DNA of 64,000 nucleotides from the NCBI RefSeq assembly GCF_002563895.1, contig NZ_PDJB01000001.1, positions 5,191,501 through 5,255,500 of the forward strand. The letters run 5' to 3'. This stretch comes from Pseudomonas lurida. GTDB lineage: Bacteria > Pseudomonadota > Gammaproteobacteria > Pseudomonadales > Pseudomonadaceae. The notes below the pieces were generated by a model. That model was not told where the DNA came from. It worked only from the letters and a program-made list of their open reading frames with translations, and did not search any database. The translations under genes were made by a program, and so were the position numbers. This document shows positions 27,833-38,955 of the stretch, in pieces (position 1 is the stretch's first letter; each line of letters starts with the position of its first letter).

Positions 27833-30072
27833 AACCCGACGATTTTGAAGAGCTGCTTGCCAACTGCGCCAACGAGCCTATCCGTTTTCCGGGGGCGATC
27901 CAGCCCCACGGCGTGCTGCTGACGTTGTCGGAACCGGACCTGAAGATCATTCAGATCAGCGCCAACGTCGCCACCTTGTTCGGGCACGCCGCCGAGTCAC
28001 TGCTCGACCAGCCGCTGCACACCCTGGTCGGCGCCGAACACGCCAAGGCCGTTGCCGCCATGGCCGAGAACAACACGTTTTTCGATGCCCCTGCGCTGCA
28101 CGTCACCTTCAACGGTGCGGAATTCGAAGGCCTGCTGCACCGCCATCAGAACGTGCTGGTGCTGGAGTTCGAACCGCGGCTCAAGGATTTCCGCCCACGG
28201 TCGCAGAATGCTCGCAGCAGCGACTTGGGCAAAATGCTGCAACGTTTGCAGGCGGCGAAAACCCTGCAAGCGCTGTACGAAATCAGTGTGAACGAAATCC
28301 AGGCCATCACCGGCTACGACCGCGTCCTGATTTACCGCTTCGAAGAAGAAGGCCATGGCCAAGTGATCGCCGAAGCCTCGGCGCCGTCCATGGAACTCTT
28401 CAACGGGCTGTTCTTCCCCGCGTCCGACATCCCGGAGCAGGCCCGCGAGTTGTATCGCACCAACTGGCTGCGCATCATCCCGAATGCGGCCTATGAGCCG
28501 GTGCCGCTGCTGCCCAAGCTGCGCCCGGACACTGGCCAGCCGCTGGACTTGAGCTTTTCCACCCTGCGCAGTGTGTCGCCGATTCACTGCCAGTACATGC
28601 AGAACATGGGCGTGCTGTCGTCCATGAGCATCTCGCTGATGAAGGGCGATAAACTCTGGGGCCTGATCAGTTGCGGTAACCGCCAGCCGCTGCTGGTGCC
28701 GAACGATCTTCGCACCGCTTGCCAGACCATCGGCCAGGTGCTTTCGCTGCAGATCAGCGCCATGGAAGCCCTGGACCTGAGCCGTCAGCGTGAGGAAAAA
28801 GTCGAGGCCCTGGCCCGGCTGGATCAAGCGATGAAGAGTTCGAACGACAATGTGTTCGACGGCCTGGCCCAACACGGTCAGTTGCTGATGGAGCTGACCC
28901 TGTCCGGCGGCGTGGCCATTATCGAAGACAAGCAACTGCACTGCTACGGCAACTGCCCGCAACCGGCGCAAATCCGCGCGTTGCACAAGTGGCTGCAGGA
29001 GAGCGGCGAGCCGGTGTTTTCCAGCCATAACCTGGTGTCAGTGTACCCGCCGGCAGTGGAGTTCCAGCAGGTGGCCAGCGGTGTATTGGCCATGAGCCTG
29101 CCCAAGCCCGTGGACAACGGCGTGCTGTGGTTTCGCCCGGAAGTGAAAGAGAACATCAATTGGAGCGGCAACCCAGATAAGCCGCTGGCCCTGGAAAACT
29201 CTAACGGTGGCCTGCGCCTTCGCCCACGTACATCGTTTGAAATCTGGAAAGTGGAAATGGCCGGCATTTCCACCAAGTGGAGCCATGGCGACCGTTTCGC
29301 CGCCAACGACCTGCGCCGCTCGGCCCTGGAAAACGACTTGGCGCGACAGGTGCTGCGCGAACAACAAGCCGTACGCGCGCGTGATGAGCTGGTGGCGGTG
29401 GTGTCCCACGACCTGCGCAACCCGATGACCGTGATTTCCATGCTGTGCGGCATGATGCAAAAAGCCTTCAGTTCTGATGGCCCGCACACCTCGCGCCGGA
29501 TTTCCTCGGCCATCGACACGATGCAACAGGCTGCCGGGCGCATGAACGTGCTGCTGGAAGACCTGCTCGACACCTCGAAAATCGAGGCCGGGCGGTACGT
29601 GGTCAAGCCAGTGACGCTCGACGTGAGCCAGATGTTCGAAGAGGCTTACTCCTTGCTCGCACCGCTGGCGATGGAAAAGGGCATCGACCTGTCGTTCAAC
29701 GCCGAGCCGGGCCTGCAGATCAATGGCGACCCTGAGCGTATGTTCCAGGTGTTGTCGAACCTGATCGGCAACGCCATCAAGTTCACCCCGCGCCAGGGCA
29801 ATATCGGCATCAGCGCCATGAGCAATGGCGAGGAAATCGTCTTCTCGGTACGCGACTCCGGTGAGGGGATTGCGCCGGAACAACTGCCGCATGTGTTCGA
29901 CCGGTATTGGACCCAGGCGGAAAACAACCCCACCGGCAGCGGCCTGGGGCTGTACATCACGCAAGGCATCGTCCAGGCCCATGGCGGCAAGATCGTTGCC
30001 GAAAGTGAAGTGGGCCGCGGCAGTGAGTTCCGTTTTACGGTGCCGAAGGTCATCAAGGACTCGCATGTCTGA
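27829..30072 (+). CDS. bphP: Bacteriophytochrome histidine kinase BphP
   Basis: A 747-aa red/far-red light sensor from the ATG in the bphO stop overlap. The order is PAS (biliverdin-binding Cys13, then GAIQPHG), GAF with PASDIP near residue 195, PHY (about 330-500), HisKA with phospho-His H527 in VSHDLRNPM, and HATPase with DSGEGI and GSGLGLYI. The length is normal for the Pseudomonas type. No output domain follows, so it needs a separate response regulator. A REPIN lies about 20 bp after the stop. Confidence 0.97.
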   Translation: MKPDDFEELLANCANEPIRFPGAIQPHGVLLTLSEPDLKIIQISANVATLFGHAAESLLDQPLHTLVGAEHAKAVAAMAENNTFFDAPALHVTFNGAEFEGLLHRHQNVLVLEFEPRLKDFRPRSQNARSSDLGKMLQRLQAAKTLQALYEISVNEIQAITGYDRVLIYRFEEEGHGQVIAEASAPSMELFNGLFFPASDIPEQARELYRTNWLRIIPNAAYEPVPLLPKLRPDTGQPLDLSFSTLRSVSPIHCQYMQNMGVLSSMSISLMKGDKLWGLISCGNRQPLLVPNDLRTACQTIGQVLSLQISAMEALDLSRQREEKVEALARLDQAMKSSNDNVFDGLAQHGQLLMELTLSGGVAIIEDKQLHCYGNCPQPAQIRALHKWLQESGEPVFSSHNLVSVYPPAVEFQQVASGVLAMSLPKPVDNGVLWFRPEVKENINWSGNPDKPLALENSNGGLRLRPRTSFEIWKVEMAGISTKWSHGDRFAANDLRRSALENDLARQVLREQQAVRARDELVAVVSHDLRNPMTVISMLCGMMQKAFSSDGPHTSRRISSAIDTMQQAAGRMNVLLEDLLDTSKIEAGRYVVKPVTLDVSQMFEEAYSLLAPLAMEKGIDLSFNAEPGLQINGDPERMFQVLSNLIGNAIKFTPRQGNIGISAMSNGEEIVFSVRDSGEGIAPEQLPHVFDRYWTQAENNPTGSGLGLYITQGIVQAHGGKIVAESEVGRGSEFRFTVPKVIKDSHV

Positions 30073-30092
30073 TGCGGTATGAATGTGGCGCC

Positions 30093-30182
30093 TGTGTGGG
30101 AGCCGGGCTTGCCCGCGTTGCAGACGCCTCGGTGTATCAGTGATACCGAGGTGAAGCTATCGCAGGCAAGCCAGCTCCCACG
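30093..30182. repeat. REPIN after bphP
   Basis: Inverted GTGGGAGC arms with a central palindrome (CCTCGGTGTATCAGTGATAC and so on). It has nearly the same core as the element at 38852-38940, in the opposite orientation. The rest of the gap to 30545 shows no supported gene. Confidence 0.92.
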
Positions 30183-30545
30183 CTTGTTTCGCGTTGCCAG
30201 GTAAGCCTCATACGGGCAGGCGCCATGGGCGGCACGGTCGATACGCGGGCGTGAGGGTTGCCGCTGACGACAGCCTGCACTACCTGCCGGATTGCGACAG
30301 CGCGTTACGCAACGTGGTGGCACACAATCGGCCGCGCTTGGTCTGCAAGCCAGGGACGGTGCGACGTCACCCCACGCGCGCGATTGCACAAAACAGCCCG
30401 GGCAACGACTTCCAGCGTGCGCCACAAGGGCCCGTCATATCTTGCAGCAGGGCGTTTATAGCTGGGCCGGTTTGCCCCCTATAAGTTTGGCTTCGCTTCG
30501 CTCCATGAGTCGAAGCATTCCCTACTGATCTAGAAGGAAACGCCC

Positions 30546-30752
30546 ATGCTTGGCGCAATCAACCACACACTCGGCAACTTTCAATACCCCACGCTGCAGC
30601 AGGACGATGCAGGGCTGCTGCGCAAGAAGCGCAGCCTTGATGACACACGCATCCAACTGAACGCCGCGGATGTTCAAGGCTCGGCAGCCAATGACCGACA
30701 ACGCAAAACCGGCGGTGGGCTCGACAGCCTGGGCCAAGGCAATCTGCTTTAA
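30546..30752 (+). CDS. Small hypothetical protein, 68 aa
   Basis: A short hydrophilic protein with a good AGAAGGAAA ribosome site 6-8 bp before the ATG. No membrane segment or recognised motif; rich in Gln, Asp and Asn. A CGAAGGGC/GCCCTTCG hairpin follows about 12 bp after the stop. The ribosome site and hairpin support a real gene, but the case is modest. Confidence 0.45.
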   Translation: MLGAINHTLGNFQYPTLQQDDAGLLRKKRSLDDTRIQLNAADVQGSAANDRQRKTGGGLDSLGQGNLL

Positions 30753-30762
30753 CCCCCATGAT

Positions 30763-30787
30763 GCGAAGGGCTGTGCACGGCCCTTCG
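30763..30787 (+). terminator. Hairpin after the 68-aa gene
   Basis: A CGAAGGGC/GCCCTTCG stem with an 8-nt loop and a short T-poor tail. A possible weak terminator or mRNA-stabilising hairpin. Confidence 0.4.
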
Positions 30788-30864
30788 TATTGCCCCGTTA
30801 ACAAAACACTGACATTCACTGCGATAATCTTGCCGGTTCAATCCAGCCTGGAATCTTTGCCTGC

Positions 30865-32757
30865 ATGCCGCACCTCGACACACTGCCCGCCGTATTGGCC
30901 GGCCCACTGCTGCGACGCCTCGAACCTCGGCGCCTGGTGTTGTGGCTTGTCGGCAGCCGAGCACTGACGTTGACGCTAACGCTGCATCTGCCCACGCAGA
31001 CACGGGAGATCACACTCGACCACTGCCAAGTCGTACCGGTGGGTCGCCAGGCGTTTATCCACTTGATCGATGTGTCGCTGGATGACGCCCTGCCCCTGGA
31101 CGTAGAGATCAGCTACGACCTGTTGTGTGACGACGGCGGTATCGCCGACTGGGCCCCGCACCTGCTGTACGCCAATGCCCAATTACCGAGTTTCGTTTTG
31201 CACGGCCGTATCCATCAGTTGGTACACGGCTCGTGCCGCAAACCCCATCACAGCGCCGACGAAGGCCTGCTGTGCGTCGACCGCCTGCTGGCCGACGCCC
31301 AGACCCCAGCCGACCGCCCAGCCCTGCTGATGATGAGCGGCGACCAGGTGTACGCCGACGACGTGGCCGGGCCAATGCTGCGGGCAATTCATGCAGTGAT
31401 CGACCGTCTAGGCCTGTTTGACGAATACCTGGAGGGCGCCGTGGTAGACGACAGCGCCACCCTCTATGGGCATCGTGCCAGTTACTACCACCGTGCCGAC
31501 CTGCTGCCGGCACTGGACAGTAACGAAACCCTGCGTGAGCGCTTCTTTGGGGGCGTGAAAAAGCCCATCTTCACCAGCAGCACCGCGGACAATCATCTGG
31601 TGACGTTCGCGGAAGTCATCGCAATGTATCTGCTGGTGTGGTCACCCACGCCATGGACGCTGATCACGCCCCAAACGCCGCAACTGAGCCCAGAAGAACA
31701 GCAGCGATATGCCCGCGAACAGGTACAGGTCGACCGATTCCGCGACGGCCTGCCGGGCGTCGCGCGGGTCTTCGCCCACCTGTCGACCTTGATGATCTTC
31801 GACGATCACGACATCACCGACGACTGGAACCTCAGTGCCCAATGGGAAGAAACTGCCTACGGCCACCCATTCTCCAAACGCATCATCGGCAACGCCCTGC
31901 TGGCCTACATGCTGTGCCAGGGCTGGGGCAATCAGCCGGATGCATTTGGCGAACAGGTGAGCCAGACCCAGGCGCTCACCCAACGGGCCCAGGCCAACCA
32001 CCTGGAGGCCGTCGCGCAGGATGAATTGATCGAAACGCTGCTCACGTTCCAGCAGTGGCATTACGTCTTGCCCACTACCCCCGCCCTGGTGGTGCTCGAC
32101 ACCCGCACCCGTCGTTGGCGCAGCGAGTTCACCCTCAAGCAACCCTCCGGCCTGCTGGACTGGGAGGCCTTGAGTGAACTGCAACAGGAACTGCTGGACC
32201 ACCCTTCGGCCATCATCGTCTCGCCCGCGCCGATCTTTGGCGTCAAGTTGATCGAGACGGTGCAGAAAATCTTCAGTTGGTGCGGCCACCCGTTGCTGGT
32301 GGACGCCGAAAACTGGATGGCCCATCGCGGCGCGGCCCATGTAATCCTCAATATCTTCCGTCACTCGCGTACACCGGGTAACTACGTAATTCTCTCCGGG
32401 GACGTGCACTACTCGTTCGTCTACGAGGTGCTCATCCGCCATCGCAATGCCGGCCCCAGGATCTGGCAGATCACCAGCAGCGGCATCAAGAACGAGTTCC
32501 CCCCGCGCCTGCTGGAATGGTTCGACCGCCTCAATCGCTGGCTTTACTCGCCACGCTCGCCCCTCAACTGGTTCACCCGTCGCCGTACCATGCAGGTAGT
32601 GCCGCATATCCCGGAGCATGCCGAAGCCGGCGAGCGGCTATGGAACTCGGCGGGGATTGGCCAGGTGTTTTTCAATGAGCAGGGCCAGCCTGAAGCGATC
32701 TACCAGCACAACGCAGATGGCAAGGCGCGGACGCGGATGGAAGCCCCGCAGCAATAG
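30865..32757 (+). CDS. PhoD-like metallophosphatase family protein
   Basis: 630 aa. It shows the PhoD-type metallophosphatase motifs MMSGDQVYADD near residue 155, FDDHDITDDWN near 312 and LSGDVHYSF near 510, which bind the metal pair. Classical PhoD enzymes are Tat-exported phosphodiesterases, but no twin-arginine or Sec signal is seen here and the N-terminal ~120 residues are a separate domain. It is probably cytosolic with an unknown phosphoester substrate. Confidence 0.88.
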   Translation: MPHLDTLPAVLAGPLLRRLEPRRLVLWLVGSRALTLTLTLHLPTQTREITLDHCQVVPVGRQAFIHLIDVSLDDALPLDVEISYDLLCDDGGIADWAPHLLYANAQLPSFVLHGRIHQLVHGSCRKPHHSADEGLLCVDRLLADAQTPADRPALLMMSGDQVYADDVAGPMLRAIHAVIDRLGLFDEYLEGAVVDDSATLYGHRASYYHRADLLPALDSNETLRERFFGGVKKPIFTSSTADNHLVTFAEVIAMYLLVWSPTPWTLITPQTPQLSPEEQQRYAREQVQVDRFRDGLPGVARVFAHLSTLMIFDDHDITDDWNLSAQWEETAYGHPFSKRIIGNALLAYMLCQGWGNQPDAFGEQVSQTQALTQRAQANHLEAVAQDELIETLLTFQQWHYVLPTTPALVVLDTRTRRWRSEFTLKQPSGLLDWEALSELQQELLDHPSAIIVSPAPIFGVKLIETVQKIFSWCGHPLLVDAENWMAHRGAAHVILNIFRHSRTPGNYVILSGDVHYSFVYEVLIRHRNAGPRIWQITSSGIKNEFPPRLLEWFDRLNRWLYSPRSPLNWFTRRRTMQVVPHIPEHAEAGERLWNSAGIGQVFFNEQGQPEAIYQHNADGKARTRMEAPQQ

Positions 32758-32894
32758 CTAATGGCCACCAACCTTTAGCCGTGCACCCGCCCTATTCAAA
32801 GCAACCAGGCCACGTTGTACAGTAGCGCCAGCCACGGAGTATCGGCGTCAACATCGGCTGGTCTTGAATGCCAGCCCAGGCAAGGAACGCGAAG

Positions 32895-33908
32895 ATGGGC
32901 GATACCTCCGACAACAATCCGCTGAAGCAAGACTTCTCTCACTTCAACGCCGACATGCTGCACACCGTACTGGAGTTGGTCAGCGACGGAATCTGGGACT
33001 GGAACGCCAATACCGGGTTCGTCTACCGCAGTCCAGGGTGGTACGAAATGCTTGGCTACCACCGCCATGCGCTGGAGAACAGCGTGTTCACCTGGGAGAA
33101 CGTGATTCACCCGGACGATTACGCCCAGGTGATGAAGCTGTTTGACGACTACATCCACCGTCGCGCGCCCCACTACCAAGCCGAGTACCGTTGCCGCAAA
33201 AAGGATGGCAGCTATTTGTGGATCGAAGACCGGGGCTACGTGATTGCGCGCAATGCCGACGGCTCGGTGGCGCGCATGGTGGGGGCACACCGCGATATAC
33301 ACCTCAGGAAATGCTCCGTTGAACAGTTGGAACGACGCAATCAATCCCTTGAGGCATTGGTGGCTGAACGCACGCGCGAACTGTCGCGGGTCAATCAGCA
33401 ATTGCAACTTCAGCTGGATGAAAACCGCGCCCTGGCCGAGCGGGATGCCCTGACCCTGGTTGCCAACCGCTACCTTCTGGAAAAAGTATTGCTGCAAGCG
33501 TGCGACCGCGCCCAGCGCTTTCGGCTGCCGCTGGCGTTGATCGCGGTGGATATCGATAACTTCAAGCCGATCAATGACCGGTACGGTCACAGCGTGGGCG
33601 ACCAGACGCTGGTGCGGGTGGTGGCGTGCCTGCAAAGCTGCCTGCGCCCGGCTGACCTGCTCGCCCGTTGGGGAGGTGACGAGTTTGTACTGGTGCTGCC
33701 CAAAACCTCGCTGGAGACCGCCACCGCACTGGCGCAGCGCATTCACCAGACAATGAGGAGCACGCCACACGCGGGTGATTTCAACGTCACCCTGAGCCTG
33801 GGCGTTGCCGAGCGTGAGCGGGATGAATCCCCCGCGGCCCTGATGGCGCGTGCCGACCAGGCGTTGTATCGCGCCAAGGCTGCGGGGAAGGATGGAGTGT
33901 CGCAATGA
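32895..33908 (+). CDS. PAS-GGDEF diguanylate cyclase
   Basis: 337 aa from the ATG at 32895, chosen because an AAGGA site lies 8 bp before it (a start 9 codons earlier lacks one). A PAS/PAC domain (about 15-145, VSDGIWDWNANTGFVYRSPG) is joined by a coiled coil to a GGDEF domain with RWGGDEF near residue 260 and an RxxD (RPAD) inhibitory site just before it. It should make cyclic-di-GMP with product inhibition. No membrane segments, so it senses a cytosolic signal. Confidence 0.93.
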   Translation: MGDTSDNNPLKQDFSHFNADMLHTVLELVSDGIWDWNANTGFVYRSPGWYEMLGYHRHALENSVFTWENVIHPDDYAQVMKLFDDYIHRRAPHYQAEYRCRKKDGSYLWIEDRGYVIARNADGSVARMVGAHRDIHLRKCSVEQLERRNQSLEALVAERTRELSRVNQQLQLQLDENRALAERDALTLVANRYLLEKVLLQACDRAQRFRLPLALIAVDIDNFKPINDRYGHSVGDQTLVRVVACLQSCLRPADLLARWGGDEFVLVLPKTSLETATALAQRIHQTMRSTPHAGDFNVTLSLGVAERERDESPAALMARADQALYRAKAAGKDGVSQ

Positions 33909-33920
33909 CACCCCGGCGTG

Positions 33921-34949
33921 TTATCGAACCGGCGGCGCGTACTGGATACCGCCGTTGTTCCATAGCGCATTGAGGCCGCGCTTGATCTTCAGCACGCTGC
34001 CCTGGCCGATATTGCGCTCGAACACTTCGCCGTAGTTACCCACTTGCTTGACGATCTGCACCACCCAATCCTTGCGCAGTTTCAGGTCCTTGCCGTATTC
34101 ACCGTCGGCCCCCAGCAGCCGTGCAACATCCGGGTTCTTGCTGGTCTTGGCCTGCTCTTCGACGTTCTGCGAGGTGATGCCCATTTCCTCGGCATTGAGC
34201 ATGGCGAACAGGGTCCACTTGACGATGCTGAACCACTCGTCATCGCCTTTGCGCACCAGCGGCCCCAACGGTTCCTTGGAAATCACTTCCGGCAACACCA
34301 CGAACTCGTCCGGGTGGGCCATCTTGATGCGCTGGGCGTAGAGGCCCGACTGGTCGGTGGTCAGCACGTCGCAACGCCCGGCTTCCAGGCCCTTGGCGCT
34401 TTCGTCGGCGGTGTCGAAGGTGATCGGCGTGTACTTCATGCCGTTGGTGCGAAAGTAATCCGAGACGTTGAGTTCGGTGGTGGTGCCCGCCTGGATACAC
34501 ACGGTCGCACCGTCCAATTGCTTGGCACCGGTGACGCCCAACTTGTTATTCACCAGGAAGCCGATACCGTCGTAGTAAGTCACGCCGGTGAAGACCAGGC
34601 CCATGCCCGAATCACGCGAGCTGGTCCACGTGGTGTTGCGCGAGATCAGGTCGATCTCACCGGACTGCAACGCGGTGAAGCGTTCCTTGGCAGTCAGTTG
34701 GGTGAACTTCACTTTCGACGCATCGCCGAATACGGCAGCCGCCACTGCGTGGCACACGTCCACATCGATACCGGTCATCTTGCCTTGGCTGTCCGGTACG
34801 CCGAAGCCCGGCAGCCCATCGCTGACGCCGCATTGGATGAAGCCTTTTTTCTGGATCGCGTCCAAGGTCACGCCCGCCTGCGCGGTGCTCGCCAGGCCAA
34901 GCGCGGCGGCGGTGCCAATGGCGGCCAACGTCATTTTGAATGGGTTCAT
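33921..34949 (-). CDS. Amino-acid ABC transporter substrate-binding protein, solitary
   Basis: 342 aa with a Sec signal ending in ASTAQA and the periplasmic binding-protein type 3 fold: FIQCGVSDGLPGFGVPDSQG, GIDVDVCHAVAAAVFGD, and IDLISRNTTWTSSRD. It resembles AapJ, the general L-amino-acid binding protein. No permease or ATPase gene is adjacent, so it must use components encoded elsewhere. It is divergent from a LysR regulator that is followed by an aminotransferase, suggesting uptake and breakdown of one amino acid. Confidence 0.92.
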   Translation of the reverse strand: MNPFKMTLAAIGTAAALGLASTAQAGVTLDAIQKKGFIQCGVSDGLPGFGVPDSQGKMTGIDVDVCHAVAAAVFGDASKVKFTQLTAKERFTALQSGEIDLISRNTTWTSSRDSGMGLVFTGVTYYDGIGFLVNNKLGVTGAKQLDGATVCIQAGTTTELNVSDYFRTNGMKYTPITFDTADESAKGLEAGRCDVLTTDQSGLYAQRIKMAHPDEFVVLPEVISKEPLGPLVRKGDDEWFSIVKWTLFAMLNAEEMGITSQNVEEQAKTSKNPDVARLLGADGEYGKDLKLRKDWVVQIVKQVGNYGEVFERNIGQGSVLKIKRGLNALWNNGGIQYAPPVR

Positions 34950-35093
34950 GCAAGGCTCTCCCTGTCATTCCTTATTATTCGGCGCCGCACAGCCCGCGCC
35001 GGTTTATAGTGCTGCCGGGCAGTATCAACGGCTTTACGCCGCTGCCACAAACGACCTTTAGGCAAAGGCTCCTTCCGATTTGGAATGAACTGC

Positions 35094-35987
35094 ATGATTT
35101 CAAAACGCTTGACCCCTTCGATGACCGCCCTGCAATGCTTCGAAGCGGCCGCCCGCCATTTGAGTTTCACCCGCGCCGCCGAAGAGCTGCACCTGACCCA
35201 GAGCGCAGTGAGCAAGCAGGTGGCGCAGTTGGAAGAGATGCTCTGCCATAACCTGTTCGAACGCGTGCGCCAGCGCTTGTACCTGTCGCCGGCGGGGTCG
35301 CTGTACTTGGCAGAAGTGCACAAGATCCTGACCCAAGTGGACATTTCCAGTCGCTACATCCTCACCTACGGCGGCGAAACCGAAGTGCTGCGCATCGCCA
35401 CCCAACCAACCTTCGGCGACCGTTGGCTGGTGCCCAAACTCAAGGCATTTGCAGCGAAACATCCGAATATCCACTTGGATGTGCGCAACGAGTTGGAGCC
35501 CTTCGATGTGCTGCAGGCCAAGGCCGATATCGCGTTTTTCTTCGGCCAGGGCTCATGGCCGGGAGCGACCTGCATCGAGCTGTTCCGTGAAGCCGTGGTA
35601 CCTGTGTGTGCACCGGGTTTCGTCGCCGAGGGCAGCGATGCGTCGTCGCACCACACGCTGCTGCAATGCACCTCGCGCCCGGAAGCCTGGCACGAATGGT
35701 TCCTGGAACAGGGCCTGCACTCGCAGAACAGCTACCACGGACCGCGCTTCGACACGTTCTACATGTGCATTCGCGCGGCGCAGTCAGGCTATGGCGTGGC
35801 CTTGGTGCCGCAGTACCTGGTGGCCGAAGAACTGGCCCAGGGCAGCCTGGTGATTCCGTGGAACTATGCGATGCCCAGCAGCGGCGCGCACTTTATCGCC
35901 CACGCCGAACATGCCGGCGAGATTCCCAAGGTGAAGGCCTTCCTGAACTGGATGGTGGAATACATCGGCGCACATCCCGACTTTTAA
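35094..35987 (+). CDS. LysR-family regulator, GcvA-like
   Basis: About 297 aa from the ATG at 35094 (an earlier ATG three codons upstream is possible). The HTH is at about 20-60 (LSFTRAAEELHLTQSAVSKQ) and the effector domain at about 90-295. The N-terminus SMTALQCFEAAARHLSFTRA is typical of the GcvA/TrpI group. It lies between the divergent binding-protein gene and the downstream aminotransferase and probably regulates both. Confidence 0.9.
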   Translation: MISKRLTPSMTALQCFEAAARHLSFTRAAEELHLTQSAVSKQVAQLEEMLCHNLFERVRQRLYLSPAGSLYLAEVHKILTQVDISSRYILTYGGETEVLRIATQPTFGDRWLVPKLKAFAAKHPNIHLDVRNELEPFDVLQAKADIAFFFGQGSWPGATCIELFREAVVPVCAPGFVAEGSDASSHHTLLQCTSRPEAWHEWFLEQGLHSQNSYHGPRFDTFYMCIRAAQSGYGVALVPQYLVAEELAQGSLVIPWNYAMPSSGAHFIAHAEHAGEIPKVKAFLNWMVEYIGAHPDF

Positions 35988-36076
35988 TAATGACCCGGCG
36001 ACTTTATTTCGTTTGCGACAAAGGCAGGCGCCCGGCTTAGATAAAAACAAGCCCGTCACTGCCGAGTCCCCGATTC

Positions 36077-37327
<1,251 letters not shown>

Positions 37328-37536
37328 TCACGCGCATCGGCAGGCTTGCCCCGCGGGAATTTCTCGCGCACACCGATCGGGACGTTGCGCATGACGAACG
37401 CCGCCGCGCAGGTGCAGGCCATGCCGGGGTCAATACTGACACCGCGTGTTGATAGGGGTCTGGGGCAAATCGATGGACACGGCCTAGAGCGCTCGACGAC
37501 TATCGCCCCCCTCCCATCACCGCACGCAGGCACATC

Positions 37537-38040
37537 ATGCTCGATATCCTCCAAGGCACGCCCATCTGGGTCTACGCCATTTACCTGTGGATCTGCTACT
37601 ACGGCATCAAGGCCTGCCTGGGCGGCCGCGAGAATCGCCGCTCGCTGGTGCTCCTGCCGGTGGTGCTGGTGGTGTGGTCGTTGATGTCGCTGGCGCCTTC
37701 AGTCTTGTCGAGCAGTGCCTGGGTTGGCGGCGCGGTGCTGGGCAGCCTGGTGGGGATGCTGCTGTTCAATCCGCGAGGCGCCCGGCTGGATGCCAATGGC
37801 GAAACCCTGGTGTTGCCAGGCACCTGGAAGACCCTGCTGATCTCGCAGTTGTTCTTTTCGGTGAAGTACTACTTCGGCTACCAGCAGGCGGTGCATCCGT
37901 TGCTGCTCGGCACGCCGACGATGCTGATGGCGATGGGTGGCGTGTCAGGCTTTACCGTAGGCCTGTTTTGCGGGCGGGCAGTCCGGCTGCAACGGGCGCT
38001 GACGGCGTTGCGTCGGGATAAGGGCATTGTGCTGCCTTGA
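37537..38040 (+). CDS. Hypothetical membrane protein, DUF6622-like
   Basis: 167 aa with about five membrane segments, beginning MLDILQGTPIWVYAIYLWI and followed by YYGIKACLGGRENRR. The pattern matches small conserved proteobacterial membrane proteins grouped as DUF6622, recalled rather than searched. Monocistronic. The 209-bp gap before it shows no supported gene. Confidence 0.78.
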   Translation: MLDILQGTPIWVYAIYLWICYYGIKACLGGRENRRSLVLLPVVLVVWSLMSLAPSVLSSSAWVGGAVLGSLVGMLLFNPRGARLDANGETLVLPGTWKTLLISQLFFSVKYYFGYQQAVHPLLLGTPTMLMAMGGVSGFTVGLFCGRAVRLQRALTALRRDKGIVLP

Positions 38041-38110
38041 CCTGCTCCCCCTCCCCCCTGAAAATGCCCGACGCTTTTTTGTCCTCGTTTACTGAAGTAG
38101 TGAAATTTCA

Positions 38111-38830
38111 ATGTCCGATTCTTACACCGAAAAATCCGCCACCGAAGAATCCGTAGTCGCCTTGCACGCCAAAGCCGAATACGAAAACGCCATCAATCTT
38201 TCACAGCATCTGCCAGCGGCCAAGATCATCAGCGAGATGGTGCTGGACGCTTTCCACACCTCCAAGGAAAGCGACCAGATCCGCGAACTGCGAGTGGCCA
38301 TCCGCCAGGCCCACGATGCCTTCGACGACGACAAGGCCTACGACCTGATGGGCCAGCTCAAGCAATTGAAGGATGCCGAGGCTGCCGATAACGCTGCCCT
38401 GGAACACCTGAGCACCCAGTTCTCGATCAGCCGAATCCTGTCCAGCTTCAAGGACGACGCCGAGTTCCAGGAGCTGGTCTATGGCCTGGCGTTGAAAGTG
38501 CTGAACCAGAGTCACCAGGCCATCAGCAACCCAAGCGCCGGCAAGAGCAAGGCGTCACGGCCCAAGAAGGAAGCCGAAGTGTTTGTGATCAGCAAGGATG
38601 GCAGCAGCGTCACCCTGCCGCTGCGTACACCGCGCTCGAAACTGAACGTCGATCGTGAGGCGTTCGAGTTCCTGGGCTTCAGCTTTGTGGGCGATGGGGA
38701 TGAAGCCGAGCTGGAGGTCGAGAGCTTTGTGGATAACTCCGGTGCTGAACAGCCGCTGAGCCGCAAGAGCGTGATTACTGCGTTGCAGCAGCAGACGGCG
38801 TTCGCTGGGTACAGCATCGCGCAGCAGTGA
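38111..38830 (+). CDS. Hypothetical cytosolic protein, 239 aa
   Basis: Acidic and mainly helical in residues 1-145, then a basic linker (GKSKASRPKKE) and a C-terminal domain of about 85 residues with beta character (AEVFVISKDGSSVTLPL, and the FLGFSFVGDGDEAELEVESF strand pair). No family recognised. The linker and two-domain layout resemble nucleic-acid-associated proteins, but this is not evidence of function. Confidence 0.7.
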   Translation: MSDSYTEKSATEESVVALHAKAEYENAINLSQHLPAAKIISEMVLDAFHTSKESDQIRELRVAIRQAHDAFDDDKAYDLMGQLKQLKDAEAADNAALEHLSTQFSISRILSSFKDDAEFQELVYGLALKVLNQSHQAISNPSAGKSKASRPKKEAEVFVISKDGSSVTLPLRTPRSKLNVDREAFEFLGFSFVGDGDEAELEVESFVDNSGAEQPLSRKSVITALQQQTAFAGYSIAQQ

Positions 38831-38851
38831 CCTGAAACACTGCAAGCCTGA

Positions 38852-38940
38852 ATGTGGGAGCTGGCTTGCCTGCGATAGCATCACCTCGGCATCACTGATA
38901 CACCGAGGCGTTTGAATCGCCGGCAAGCCAGCTCCCACAT
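38852..38940. repeat. REPIN
   Basis: Inverted arms ATGTGGGAGCTGGCTTGCC and GGCAAGCCAGCTCCCACAT surround a CCTCGG...CCGAGG core that is the reverse complement, with one change, of the core at 30093-30182. Confidence 0.93.
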
Positions 38941-38955
38941 TGGGCTTGTACTGAA

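Noticed and set aside
27997..29028. 343-codon minus-strand frame opposite bphP
   Set aside because: Fully inside the phytochrome gene, with Gln/His/Val-rich shadow composition.
30194..30484. Possible 96-aa plus-strand gene between bphP and the 68-aa gene
   Set aside because: No ribosome site, Arg/Pro/Cys-rich translation and stop codons in other frames nearby; it begins just past the REPIN. No homology recognised.
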